Assembly: GCF_040869035.1 (NCBI RefSeq)
Contig: NZ_CP162100.1
Coordinates: forward strand, 1,426,001-1,490,000
Length of the DNA stretch: 64,000 nt
Direction of reading: 5' to 3'
Source: Vibrio sp. NTOU-M3
Lineage (GTDB): Bacteria > Pseudomonadota > Gammaproteobacteria > Enterobacterales > Vibrionaceae
Positions within the stretch are counted from its first letter, which is position 1, and every line of letters starts with the position of its first letter. The translations under genes were made by a program, and so were the position numbers. Below are positions 9,215-17,498 of the stretch, piece after piece. The notes beneath the pieces are model-generated. The model saw nothing but the letters and a program-made list of their open reading frames with translations. It was not told the DNA's origin and made no database searches.

Positions 9215-10285
9215 ATGCAAACAAACAACAGTGAACGGGTCATTCGTGGGTTGTACCAAATTACGAACGATTACCAAAAAGGATTTGATATCCAAGTTAC
9301 TCAATTGCTCATGATGGGGTTAGAGGGATATAACTTAGATATTGCAATACTCTCGAAAATCGAAGGTAACACCTACACGATTTTAAATTGTGTCACGCCA
9401 GAAGAAGTGGACTTAAATCCCGGTGACTCATTTGACTTTAATGATACTTACTGTGAAATCACTTGCCGCTCATACGGTCCTGTTGCGATAGAACACATGG
9501 GAAAAAGTGAAGATTATGCCCGCCATCCGGCTTATAAAACCTTTGGTCTTGAATCCTATATCGGCATTCCCATATTTGTGGATGATGAAGTTTTTGGAAC
9601 GCTGAACTTTTCTTCTGCTAAACCTTACCCGGGAAAATTTGACCAATTTGACCTCGATATCCTTAAATTGATGGCGTCTTGGATTGAGGTAGAGTTGATT
9701 CGCCGCAACCAAGAGCGAGAGCTAAAGAAACTCAATGAGAAGCTAGAGTTCCAGGCCAATTTTGATTCACTGACCATGCTACCGAATCGCCGTAGTATAT
9801 TTAGAACACTCAAGCGCGATATTGAGCATATGAGGACGTATGGTGGGAAGGGGACCTTAGCCGTCGCAGATATCGACCACTTTAAGAAAGTTAATGATAC
9901 TTATGGTCACCAGAAAGGTGATGAGATCTTGCAGCAGGTTGCGATGTTACTCAATGAACAGCTAACTGAGCAAGGTGTTGCCGCTCGTTTTGGTGGGGAA
10001 GAGTTTTTGATTTGGATTCCGGGAGGAACGATTGAACAGCGGCATCACTTTACACAAGAATTATGTCAATGCGTGAACAAAATCATGCTAGACGACAAGC
10101 CAGTTACTATCTCAATTGGTGCGGCAGATTTTGATTTTGCAATGAATACCAGTGAAGATGAAAATAGAAGCTTAATCGACCAACTTATCTTAATTGCGGA
10201 TGAATGCATGTACCAAGCTAAGCAACGAGGAAGAAATTGTGTGGTGTATAAGTGCTTTCAGATAGAGCCGGTAGTGACAAAATAA
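9215..10285 (+). CDS. GAF-GGDEF diguanylate cyclase
   Basis: The 356-residue protein combines an N-terminal GAF sensor domain (about 15-165) with a GGDEF cyclase domain (about 185-350) that should make c-di-GMP. The active-site loop reads ARFGGEEF, a functional variant. The position of the RxxD inhibitory site, five residues upstream, is TEQG, so product inhibition through the I-site is probably absent. No membrane segment or signal peptide is visible, so it is cytosolic and the GAF domain would sense a soluble ligand. It is monocistronic with its own terminator. Confidence 0.9.
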   Translation: MQTNNSERVIRGLYQITNDYQKGFDIQVTQLLMMGLEGYNLDIAILSKIEGNTYTILNCVTPEEVDLNPGDSFDFNDTYCEITCRSYGPVAIEHMGKSEDYARHPAYKTFGLESYIGIPIFVDDEVFGTLNFSSAKPYPGKFDQFDLDILKLMASWIEVELIRRNQERELKKLNEKLEFQANFDSLTMLPNRRSIFRTLKRDIEHMRTYGGKGTLAVADIDHFKKVNDTYGHQKGDEILQQVAMLLNEQLTEQGVAARFGGEEFLIWIPGGTIEQRHHFTQELCQCVNKIMLDDKPVTISIGAADFDFAMNTSEDENRSLIDQLILIADECMYQAKQRGRNCVVYKCFQIEPVVTK

Positions 10286-10304
10286 AAGGCTCCTAAGAGC
10301 CTTT
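10285..10304. terminator. Bidirectional terminator between GGDEF gene and DUF1415 gene
   Basis: An 8-bp stem (AAAGGCTC at 10285-10292 with GAGCCTTT at 10297-10304) with loop CTAA lies between convergent genes. Confidence 0.75.
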
Positions 10305-10319
10305 ATAGAACTTAGGGTG

Positions 10320-10889
10320 TTAAACAAATAAATAAGGAAACAGTTTTTTACGTTCTTCAGCCGTTAGAGACTGTACGCGAGCAATGTTGGTGTCTGGAAT
10401 TGCTTCAGGATTTGGGTAATGTTTGAGTACCTTCTCCATGCTCTCTTCTCGGATCAAATGAAACACTGGATAGGGTGCACGATTCGTTAGGTTTTCATCA
10501 TCGTCAGGGTCTGCATCAGCAAAGCAGTAATCAGGGTGAAATGTTGCGAGTTGGAAAGTGCCTTCCCAACCTTCTTGGCGGATCAGCGCCTCAATCCAAT
10601 CAATAAATAGATTGTAATCCCAAAAGTCTTGCAGCATGTCTGGCACGGCAACAAGAGTGGTTTCAAGTTCACTGACGGGGGTCGTTTCTAATTCTTGGAA
10701 TTGCTCTAGGATATCTTGTAGTAAATCTTCTTCAGAAGTGGCATGGCTAACAAAAATTTTAATCTGTTTGTTGCGTTGAGGCTTTGCCGCAAAAGGACAT
10801 AGGTTTAGTCCAATCACGACATCATTTAGCCATTGATTGACCTGTTGAGCGATGGTTTCTGTATGTTGTGTTGAGCGAGTGTTTGACAT
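10320..10889 (-). CDS. DUF1415 family protein
   Basis: The 189-residue soluble protein matches DUF1415, a conserved gammaproteobacterial family without an assigned role. Recognisable segments are VNQWLNDVVIGLNLCPFA near the N-terminus, and FQLATFHPDYCFAD followed by NRAPYPVFHLIREESM in the second half. No known catalytic motif is visible. The start has an ordinary upstream context and the gene is separate from its neighbours. Confidence 0.8.
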   Translation of the reverse strand: MSNTRSTQHTETIAQQVNQWLNDVVIGLNLCPFAAKPQRNKQIKIFVSHATSEEDLLQDILEQFQELETTPVSELETTLVAVPDMLQDFWDYNLFIDWIEALIRQEGWEGTFQLATFHPDYCFADADPDDDENLTNRAPYPVFHLIREESMEKVLKHYPNPEAIPDTNIARVQSLTAEERKKLFPYLFV

Positions 10890-10933
10890 TGTGCTTCTGT
10901 GTTCAAATAGTTATCTGAGCAGAGAATAACAAA

Positions 10934-12142
10934 TTACATTGCTTCAGGCTGTGTTTTTATTTGGTCGAGCTGGTGAGTTCGTTTTAGCTTGAGGATGAGC
11001 CCAAACATCAGCAAATATAACATCATGCCTCCAGCAATGACTTCCGCCCATCCGCCATGTTGCCACAAATAGATTAAGAAAAATCCACCTAAGCTTCCAC
11101 CAATGTAGTAATGCACCAAATAAAGAGCGGTCGCGGTGGCTTTGCCTTGAACTGCTTTTCGGCTAACCCATCCGTAAGCCAGAGTATGGGTAAAAAAAGC
11201 GCCAAAGCTGATTAATAAAAGCCCAGCTAACATAAAAGGAAGTTGATCAATGTAAGCCAACCACATTCCCATCATGCTAATGATGCTACCAAGCAACATG
11301 CCTGAAACAGCTCCGTGACGTAGTAACCATGAGCCGGATAGCTTAGAGCTTACGGTGCCGGCTAAATAACAAAGGAAAATGAGTGAAGCTAGCGCGATTG
11401 GTAGGGAATGGGGGGCGCTTACGAGGCGAAAACCCATGACAGTATACAAGTTGACAAAGAGTGCGAAGTTAAGGCCACCAACCAACATAGCAAACCATAG
11501 CTTTTGGTTTTGCAGATGCTTGACTAGTGCACGATTGTGGAACCGCAGCATGCCTTTTTGTGGTTTAAAGTTTTTTTGTTTCGGCAGCAATAGCTGTAGA
11601 CACACGGCACCAAGCAACGTGAGAGTAGCCATAATCAATACGGCAGCTTCCCAACTTAATAAGTCAGCCAACATTCCACCAGCAATTCGACCACTAATCC
11701 CACCCAATGAGTTTGCCGCTATATAACCACCAATGGCGAGGGAGAATGCTTTTTCAGATAATTCTTCTGCCATATATGCTACCGCGACTGAGGCAAAAGC
11801 CGCTAAGGCAAGGCCAAGTAATGCGCGAAATAAAACCAGCATAATTAACGAATCAGTTAATGACATACACAAGCCAATTGCTGGCAAGGCATATAGCCCT
11901 ATCAACATGACGTTTCGGCGTCCATATATTTCCGAGCAAACCGCCCAAGGGACAAGGGATACCGCCAGTGTCAATGTCGTAGCAGCAAATACCCAGTTAA
12001 TCTGAGTTTCAGACACGACAAAGTGCTTTGCTAGCAGCGGTAACATAGGCTGTAAAAGATAGAGATTACAAAAGACCAAAAATGAGCCCAGCGCTAAACT
12101 GAGCGTAATTTTCTTGTAGGCTTTAGAGCCGGATTCGATCAT
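10934..12142 (-). CDS. MFS transporter, YnfM-like
   Basis: The 402-residue protein has about twelve hydrophobic helices and major-facilitator motifs, including the loop 2-3 segment SEIYGRRNVMLIG. It is probably an inner-membrane drug or metabolite:proton antiporter. The divergent LysR gene 100 bases upstream reproduces the ynfL-ynfM arrangement of E. coli, so the LysR protein is a likely regulator. The substrate cannot be read from sequence. Confidence 0.85.
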   Translation of the reverse strand: MIESGSKAYKKITLSLALGSFLVFCNLYLLQPMLPLLAKHFVVSETQINWVFAATTLTLAVSLVPWAVCSEIYGRRNVMLIGLYALPAIGLCMSLTDSLIMLVLFRALLGLALAAFASVAVAYMAEELSEKAFSLAIGGYIAANSLGGISGRIAGGMLADLLSWEAAVLIMATLTLLGAVCLQLLLPKQKNFKPQKGMLRFHNRALVKHLQNQKLWFAMLVGGLNFALFVNLYTVMGFRLVSAPHSLPIALASLIFLCYLAGTVSSKLSGSWLLRHGAVSGMLLGSIISMMGMWLAYIDQLPFMLAGLLLISFGAFFTHTLAYGWVSRKAVQGKATATALYLVHYYIGGSLGGFFLIYLWQHGGWAEVIAGGMMLYLLMFGLILKLKRTHQLDQIKTQPEAM

Positions 12143-12196
12143 AGAAGCACCTTAAGTGAGGAACGTGATCAAATTATCAGCAAGCATTAGATATAT

Positions 12197-12230
12197 AAAA
12201 TATATTAAAAATATGATTATGATATATTTT
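12197..12230. promoter_or_regulatory. AT-rich inverted repeat in the LysR/MFS divergent promoter
   Basis: AAAATATAT at 12197-12205 is mirrored by ATATATTTT at 12222-12230 in the 100-base divergent gap. This is a plausible LysR operator, though AT richness makes chance repeats easy. Confidence 0.35.
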
Positions 12231-12242
12231 TGATCTAGTTAG

Positions 12243-13112
12243 ATGGACTCGAAACACCTCAACCACTTTGTCGCAGTCGCTGAACACCGTAACTTTACCC
12301 ACGCTGCAAAAGCACTGCATATTGCCCAGCCAGCGTTGAGCATATCGATTAAGAAATTTGAACAGCAACTGGGCTTTGAGTTATTCAAACGCGAAGACAG
12401 AAAAGTCACGTTAACTAATGAAGGTGAGCTGTTATACGAGCATGCCAAGCGGATCATCCAACAAATTGACGATGCAAAACTGGCGATGGACGAGCTTAAA
12501 GGGTTAGAAAAAGGAGAAGTTCGGCTCGGGGCACCAAGTATGATGGGGTCTTACTTTTTTCCTGAAATCTTAATGGCATTTAAGTCGCGCTATCCCAACT
12601 TAAAGCTCACTTTAGTTGATGCCGGAACGCGTTCACTAAAGAAAATGTTGTTCGAGGGAGAACTGGATATTGCGGTCATTGTTGGTGATGACGTCACAGA
12701 CGATCTGGAATCGGATCATTTGTTGTCTGCCGAGATGGTTGCAGTCGTGGGCAAAGAGCACGAGCTTGCTCAGCAAGATACAGTCGACTTTAAGGCTTTT
12801 TTTGGTCAAGAGCTGGTGATGTTTAAACCCGGTTATTTCCACCGGGACTTTTTAGAGCAGATGGCTGTTCAAAACAACAGTGACTTGCAGCTCTCTTTTG
12901 AAAGTAATTTGCTGCCGATGATTTTAAGTATTGTGAAGCATGAATTTGCGATTACAGCTTTACTGGATTTGGTGGCGAACAATGAACCGGATGTAGTAGG
13001 GGTGCCATTTACTACCCCTGTGGTTTTTGACCTTGCTTTAGCATGGAGAAAAGACGGTTATCTGTCGATAGCTGATCGGACGTTTATCGAATTTGTAAAA
13101 TGCTATGTGTAG
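12243..13112 (+). CDS. LysR family transcriptional regulator, YnfL-like
   Basis: The 289-residue regulator has an N-terminal winged helix-turn-helix (FTHAAKALHIAQPALSISIK, about residues 18-37) and a periplasmic-binding-like effector domain from about residue 90. It probably controls the divergent MFS gene. It ends three bases before the convergent glutaredoxin-like gene, with no terminator in the gap. The inducer is unknown. Confidence 0.88.
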   Translation: MDSKHLNHFVAVAEHRNFTHAAKALHIAQPALSISIKKFEQQLGFELFKREDRKVTLTNEGELLYEHAKRIIQQIDDAKLAMDELKGLEKGEVRLGAPSMMGSYFFPEILMAFKSRYPNLKLTLVDAGTRSLKKMLFEGELDIAVIVGDDVTDDLESDHLLSAEMVAVVGKEHELAQQDTVDFKAFFGQELVMFKPGYFHRDFLEQMAVQNNSDLQLSFESNLLPMILSIVKHEFAITALLDLVANNEPDVVGVPFTTPVVFDLALAWRKDGYLSIADRTFIEFVKCYV

Positions 13113-13115
13113 AAC

Positions 13116-13346
13116 CTATTTTCCGTTGTATATCTTTTCAAAGTTATTTGGATTCCAGCCAACCATGTAACGATCTCCAATCTTCAATACAGGTAGTGAG
13201 CGAGCTCCAATCGCATCTAACTCTTTGCGACCACGTTGCATTTTCGCATTTGTTAGACGGTATTTATAACCTTTAGAGTCAAGATAGCGCTGCGCATCTT
13301 TACAGTGTGGACATTTATCTTTTACGTACAGTACCAGTCTTTTCAT
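13116..13346 (-). CDS. Glutaredoxin-like thiol protein
   Basis: This 76-residue thioredoxin-fold protein carries the redox motif CPHC near residues 12-15, and the cis-proline segment RSLPVLKIGDRYMVGWNP follows. It should act as a cytosolic glutaredoxin-type thiol oxidoreductase. The protein is shorter than GrxA and the CPHC pair differs from the common CPYC, so the client is unclear. The gene is divergent from the YgjP-like/rlmF pair. Confidence 0.85.
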   Translation of the reverse strand: MKRLVLYVKDKCPHCKDAQRYLDSKGYKYRLTNAKMQRGRKELDAIGARSLPVLKIGDRYMVGWNPNNFEKIYNGK

Positions 13347-13449
13347 TGGTTGATCCTCTAGCTTTTAGCCGGGGAGTGTAACGAAAAGACAGTGAATGGC
13401 AAGCGTGATTCAGGTAAACTGACGCCCTTTCAACTGACACCCGCACGCT

Positions 13450-13950
13450 ATGCATCCTGCACTTCGATACATTCAAGGTTACCCTGAGCACATTGTTTCT
13501 CAAGTCGAGCAATTGGTAGGCAGTGGCCGTCTTGAAGCTTGGTTTGAAAAACGCTACCCGCAAAATCACACCATCAAAAGTGAAAAAGCGCTGTTTGAAT
13601 ACGCTATTGAGATCAAAAATCGCTATATGAAGAAAACGGCGCCGCTGAGCAAAGTGGTGTACGACGGAAAAATTCATCTGATCAATAATGCGTTAGGGCT
13701 TCACACCTATGCATCCCGTGTTCATGGGAACAAAATTAAAGCCAAAAATGAAATTCGTATCGCTAATATGTTTCGCAATGCGCCTGAGCCATTGTTACGA
13801 ATGCTAGTGGTGCATGAGTTAGCACACCTGAAAGAGAAAGAACACAACAAAGCCTTTTATCAGCTCTGTTGTCATATGGAGCCGGATTATCACCAACTTG
13901 AGCTCGATGCTCGTTTGTTTATGATTTATCTGGAAACGAAAGACAAATAA
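13450..13950 (+). CDS. YgjP-like (DUF45) zinc metallopeptidase
   Basis: The 166-residue protein has the zinc motif [15 protein letters not shown] near residues 119-133, the HExxH...H pattern of the YgjP/WLM-type metallohydrolases. It is cytosolic with no signal peptide. The stop overlaps the rlmF start (TAATG), so the two are coupled. The substrate is unknown for the family. The start lacks an obvious ribosome site; an internal start is possible but would remove conserved sequence. Confidence 0.8.
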   Translation: MHPALRYIQGYPEHIVSQVEQLVGSGRLEAWFEKRYPQNHTIKSEKALFEYAIEIKNRYMKKTAPLSKVVYDGKIHLINNALGLHTYASRVHGNKIKAKNEIRIANMFRNAPEPLLRMLVVHELAHLKEKEHNKAFYQLCCHMEPDYHQLELDARLFMIYLETKDK

Positions 13951-15005
13951 TGAAGAATACTAACAACAACGCCAAAACCAAGCCTGCAAAGTCAAAAAAG
14001 GGCGGGGCTTCTCTTGCCTCAAAATCGACAATGAAGTTTACCCAAGTGAAGGGAAAAGCAGGGCTACATGCGCGCAACCCACATGTTGGCCGTTACGATT
14101 TTGATGAGTTAATCAAAGCGCTGCCTGAACTGAGTAAGCATGTGATCCGAAATCCCAAAGGGGAAAAGAGTATTAACTTTTCAGATCCTTTGGCGGTGAA
14201 ATTATTGAACAAGGCGTTGTTAACCCATCACTATGACATTGAGTTTTGGGATATCCCTCAAGGGTATTTATGTCCGCCGATTCCCGGACGCGCCGATTAC
14301 ATTCATCGCTTGGCAGAGCTTGTGAGTAAAGAGTGCAAAGGGATTAAGCATAACCGACTACGAGCGCTAGATGTCGGTGTCGGTGCCAATTGCATTTATC
14401 CTATCGTGGCGACAACAGAATATGGCTGGCAATACGTTGGTAGCGATGTTGACCCTAAATCGATCAAAGCTGCAAATGCGATTGCTGCAAGTAACAAAGG
14501 ACTTAATGGCAAGGTTGAGTGTCGATTGCAAAACGACAGTCGTCATTTTTTCAAAGGGATCATCCAACCCGGCGAATTCTTCGATGTAACAACATGTAAT
14601 CCACCATTCCATAAGTCAATGGAAGAAGCCCAGCAAGGTACGCTGCGAAAAAATAACAACTTAAAAGCAAACAAATCAAAGCGTGGTCAGGCTCAGTCGA
14701 AAGAAAAATCGACCAGTCTTAATTTCGGTGGCCAAAATGCTGAGTTATGGTGTCCGGGAGGTGAGGCGGCTTTCATTAAGAACATGGCGTTTGAAAGTAA
14801 ACAGTTTGCTGAGCAAGTGTTGTGGTTCACGACGTTGATCTCAAAGAAAGAGAATGTTCGCTGGCTTCGTAAGAACTTAGAGAAGTGTGGTGCGGTGGAA
14901 GCCGTTGTTGTTGAGATGAGTCAAGGTCAAAAAATCAGTCGATTTATGGCATGGACGTTCAAAACCGCCGAGCAGCGCAAACAGTGGTTAAAGGTTAAGT
15001 GCTAA
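13950..15005 (+). CDS. rlmF: 23S rRNA (adenine(1618)-N(6))-methyltransferase
   Basis: The 351-residue SAM-dependent methyltransferase modifies A1618 of 23S rRNA. The SAM-binding region [15 protein letters not shown] and the catalytic [10 protein letters not shown] motif (about residues 214-223) are clear, and the glycine-rich insert [16 protein letters not shown] is typical of RlmF. A lysine-rich N-terminal extension of about 35 residues probably contacts RNA. It is co-transcribed with the upstream YgjP-like gene. Confidence 0.93.
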   Translation: MKNTNNNAKTKPAKSKKGGASLASKSTMKFTQVKGKAGLHARNPHVGRYDFDELIKALPELSKHVIRNPKGEKSINFSDPLAVKLLNKALLTHHYDIEFWDIPQGYLCPPIPGRADYIHRLAELVSKECKGIKHNRLRALDVGVGANCIYPIVATTEYGWQYVGSDVDPKSIKAANAIAASNKGLNGKVECRLQNDSRHFFKGIIQPGEFFDVTTCNPPFHKSMEEAQQGTLRKNNNLKANKSKRGQAQSKEKSTSLNFGGQNAELWCPGGEAAFIKNMAFESKQFAEQVLWFTTLISKKENVRWLRKNLEKCGAVEAVVVEMSQGQKISRFMAWTFKTAEQRKQWLKVKC

Positions 15006-15040
15006 GCTTTTGTTATTAGGGAATTGATAAAGGAGGGCAT

Positions 15041-15232
15041 ATGGAATTTGAGATCTATATGCCTTGCGAACCTGCTTGGATTTGTGACAGTTTTCTTTTC
15101 TTATTTGCCAGCCTGTTTATTCTGGGGCTTATTGGCTTCATCCGTATTTTGTTTCTCGAATACCGCAAAATTCAACGTGCCCAACGCGTTCGTAAGCGTC
15201 GCCAGACGCATTACACGAAACGAAAAAAATAG
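15041..15232 (+). CDS. Small membrane protein with basic tail, unknown function
   Basis: This 63-residue protein has one hydrophobic helix (about 18-40, FLFLFASLFILGLIGFIRIL) followed by a strongly basic C-terminal tail ending QTHYTKRKK. The start is well supported by AAAGGAGGG six to eight bases upstream. An overlapping frame at 15024 is weaker. By the positive-inside rule the tail should be cytoplasmic. It lies 35 bases after rlmF and may be co-transcribed. I recognise no family. Confidence 0.65.
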   Translation: MEFEIYMPCEPAWICDSFLFLFASLFILGLIGFIRILFLEYRKIQRAQRVRKRRQTHYTKRKK

Positions 15233-15325
15233 CCTCATTTGATGTCAAATTTGTCGTAAAGATTCAATAAATATTTAACCAGTTGAGTACACTGAATGTT
15301 CAGGCAAACAGGAGGTGAAAACAAG

Positions 15326-15709
15326 ATGAAACTTAAATACACCATACTCTATGTAGACAGTGTTTTAAAAACGATAGAGTTTTATGAGCAAGCTTTCCAA
15401 CTGAAAAGAGCAATGGTCCTTGAAGAAGGAGACTATGGTGAGCTGGATACTGGCGAAGTTACATTATCATTTTGTTCACTTGAGCTCATGAAAAGTCTGG
15501 GGAAAGGAGCCGTACCTCCATGTGCCTCAGCACCTACTTTTGAAATTGCATTCGAAACAGAAAATGTTTCAGAAGCTCTGGAACGAGCTTTAGCTGCGGG
15601 CGCCCAACTTGTTCAACCCGTACAAGAAATGCCATGGGGGCAAACAACAGCTTATGTACATGACATTAATGGCTTTTTAGTTGAGATTTGTAGCCCAGTA
15701 CCAGCTTGA
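15326..15709 (+). CDS. VOC (glyoxalase/bleomycin-resistance fold) family protein
   Basis: The protein of 127 residues begins MKLKYTILYVDSV and shows the paired beta-alpha-beta-beta-beta modules of the VOC superfamily, with FEIAFETENVSEAL opening the second half and FLVEICSP at the end. The start at 15326 is chosen because AGGAGGTGA lies eight bases upstream; the longer frame from 15296 lacks support. Whether it is an enzyme or a binding protein cannot be told. A strong terminator follows. Confidence 0.82.
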   Translation: MKLKYTILYVDSVLKTIEFYEQAFQLKRAMVLEEGDYGELDTGEVTLSFCSLELMKSLGKGAVPPCASAPTFEIAFETENVSEALERALAAGAQLVQPVQEMPWGQTTAYVHDINGFLVEICSPVPA

Positions 15710-15733
15710 TAAATAGCTTGCTTAAAACGTTGA

Positions 15734-15760
15734 AAAGGGAGGAACATGAGTCCTCCCTTT
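15734..15760. terminator. Bidirectional terminator between VOC gene and TPR lipoprotein gene
   Basis: A 10-bp stem (AAAGGGAGGA at 15734-15743 with TCCTCCCTTT at 15751-15760), loop ACATGAG, lies between convergent genes. Confidence 0.75.
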
Positions 15761-15831
15761 GTTGATATGCGATAAAGGATTTATGCGCTTCCACATTACC
15801 GCTTAAAGACTTCCTTCAGAAGAGTTGATGA

Positions 15832-16545
15832 TTAACTTAAAGCAGCCAACTGCTTACGATATTTTTTCTCCAAAGCTTCGTTTCCTGCTTTTTGCTCCAA
15901 CTCCGCGAGCAATCCGAGCGATGCTTTTTGTACACCATAACGTTGATGGAATTGCATTAAACGAATTCGCGCTTCTTTGTAACTGCCCGCATCGATTTCC
16001 AACTTAGCTAGATAAAGAATAGAGCGAACACGGTTTGGATCGTGATCGAGAGTACGAGTAAAGTAGTTTTTGGCCTTCTCAGTTTCTCCTGCTTTGAGTG
16101 CGCAGAATGCTGCATTTTCATAGCTAGCAGAAATGAGGTAGTAGTATGGCTGCTCGATAGCGCGATTAAAGTAGCGGTCCGCTTGTTCGTACTCCCCTTG
16201 TTTGCACAAGAACGTACCGTAGTTGTTCAGCACATTACCGTTACTGGGATTCTGTCTTAAGGATTTTTTGTATAGCGAGTTCGCTGATTCATCTTCGCCA
16301 ACTTTTTCGTAGTAATGCGCCAGAGAGAGTTGAGCGCGATAGTAACCAGGGTAATGTTTTAAGGCTTTTTCAAGGTTTTCTCTCGCCTTCACCATATTAC
16401 CTTGTTCTAGGTAACCCATACCTAAGGCGATGCGTGCTTCGGCTTTTTCTTTGGGATTGGAAACAATTTCTGGTGAATCAGTTGTTTCTACCGTCACACA
16501 ACCGACTAGCGTCGATGCCAGTATTAGTGATGTCCATTTTTTCAT
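15832..16545 (-). CDS. TPR lipoprotein, PilW/PilF-like
   Basis: The 237-residue protein starts MKKWTSLILASTLVGC, a lipoprotein signal with lipobox LVGC, preceded by a GGGGGTT ribosome site; the longer frame to 16734 has no support. Tetratricopeptide repeats follow from about residue 35 (for example ARIALGMGYLEQGNMVKARE and NVLNNYGTFLCKQGEYEQAD). This is the layout of the type IV pilus assembly lipoprotein PilW/PilF, which supports secretin assembly. No other pilus gene is nearby, so it may be a paralogue with another task. Confidence 0.75.
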   Translation of the reverse strand: MKKWTSLILASTLVGCVTVETTDSPEIVSNPKEKAEARIALGMGYLEQGNMVKARENLEKALKHYPGYYRAQLSLAHYYEKVGEDESANSLYKKSLRQNPSNGNVLNNYGTFLCKQGEYEQADRYFNRAIEQPYYYLISASYENAAFCALKAGETEKAKNYFTRTLDHDPNRVRSILYLAKLEIDAGSYKEARIRLMQFHQRYGVQKASLGLLAELEQKAGNEALEKKYRKQLAALS

Positions 16546-16868
16546 CGTAACCCCCAAATATTCTGCTGAGGCTAGTTTATGGTGTTCAAGTAACAATGGG
16601 AGTTTTGCCGAAAGGCAATGCGAGTGAGTTATCAATATGATGTAAAAAGAAAAAATGGGGCGCTGTATTTTACTTGAAATGGATGTTTGCTCGAATGTGT
16701 ATTCAAACAGACAGCGACTTGGAGAGAAGAGCACTAAGCGTAAGCCTATGGGTTAACTATGATTATTTTTACTCTATTGTAATAGTGATTCAATTTTTTG
16801 GTTATTATCACCTAATCGGTTGCAATCCATAATGTGCGTCCAGTCATTCATTATATGTGGAGGCCATG
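16546..16868. other. Intergenic region between divergent genes
   Basis: These 323 AT-rich bases separate the TPR lipoprotein from the YbiI-like gene and should carry both promoters. I see no strong inverted repeat or riboswitch-like structure. Upstream in-frame codons exist on the minus strand but without a ribosome site. Confidence 0.5.
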
Positions 16869-17138
16869 ATGGCGAATGGATTTACAAAGGATGGTGGCGT
16901 TCAAGAGCAAATCGATGCCACTGTTATTGATGCAATCAAACGTGCTCGTGCACATTTAAACCAAGAACATAACGACACGGAATTTTGCTTGGAATGTGGT
17001 GAGCGTATTCCAAATGCTCGAAGAAAAATCATACCGGGCGTCGAGCTATGTATTGAGTGTCAGGAAAAAGAAGATGCTCGTGAAAAGGCTTTAACTCTTT
17101 TTAATCGTCGAGCGAGTAAAGACAGCCAACTACGGTAG
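16869..17138 (+). CDS. YbiI-like DksA/TraR zinc finger protein
   Basis: The 89-residue protein has the four-cysteine zinc finger C40, C43, C61, C64 (CLECGERIP and PGVELCIECQE) and the C-terminal RASKDSQLR typical of E. coli YbiI. The family contacts RNA polymerase, but YbiI-type proteins lack the long coiled coil of DksA and their role is unsettled. I place the start at 16869 (MANGFTKDGG) because GGAGG at 16859-16863 is correctly spaced and the length then matches YbiI; a GTG at 16857 would overlap that site. Confidence 0.85.
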   Translation: MANGFTKDGGVQEQIDATVIDAIKRARAHLNQEHNDTEFCLECGERIPNARRKIIPGVELCIECQEKEDAREKALTLFNRRASKDSQLR

Positions 17139-17155
17139 CAAAGTTTCACTTCAAT

Positions 17156-17190
17156 AAGGTACAAAATCTGATGGATTTTGTACCTTTTTA
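17156..17190 (+). terminator. Terminator after YbiI-like gene
   Basis: A 13-bp perfect stem (AAGGTACAAAATC at 17156-17168 with GATTTTGTACCTT at 17174-17186) is followed by TTT. Confidence 0.85.
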
Positions 17191-17498
17191 CCACTACTCA
17201 TCTCTTGTCGAAAGCTAAATAATAATGATGTTTCTATACATTCTGACTCTTTTAGCTCTCCTTAACAGAAGCTTTTTATTTCCTCAAAAACTCGCTCAAG
17301 CTGTCACCATGAAACAGTTTCATGAGCATGAGCAAAACTGTAAGTCGCTTCATTTTTTATCAAATTACTCAATTTACCCTCAAATCCAGTGTGATATTAC
17401 TCACGCTAAACTAGTTATGAATCCTCAATAATCCGGCTCATGAAAGCGGTTTCGAAACAATTGAAACTTGCAGTGTGAGGCTTGAGATGAGGTGTCTT
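17191..17498 (+). other. Leader region of the beta-glucoside operon
   Basis: About 300 bases lie upstream of the first LacI gene. They contain a perfect odd palindrome ATGAAACAGTTTCAT (17309-17323), the LacI-type operator at 17441-17455, and the overlapping GTTTCGAAAC (17449-17458). A 68-codon frame from 17225 has no ribosome site and is not called. Confidence 0.5.
17441..17455. promoter_or_regulatory. Probable LacI-family operator
   Basis: TGAAAGCGGTTTCGA fits the LacI/GalR family pattern of AAnCGnTT around a central CG. It lies 44 bases upstream of the regulator start, so it would give autoregulation and control of the operon that follows. Confidence 0.55.

Noticed and set aside
15024..15242. 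Alternative frame overlapping the small membrane protein
   Set aside because: The frame at 15041 has the correctly spaced AAAGGAGGG and a sensible helix plus basic tail; this one does not.
17225..17431. 68-codon frame upstream of the first LacI gene
   Set aside because: No ribosome site, no recognisable domain, and it covers a region with operator-like palindromes; more likely leader DNA.
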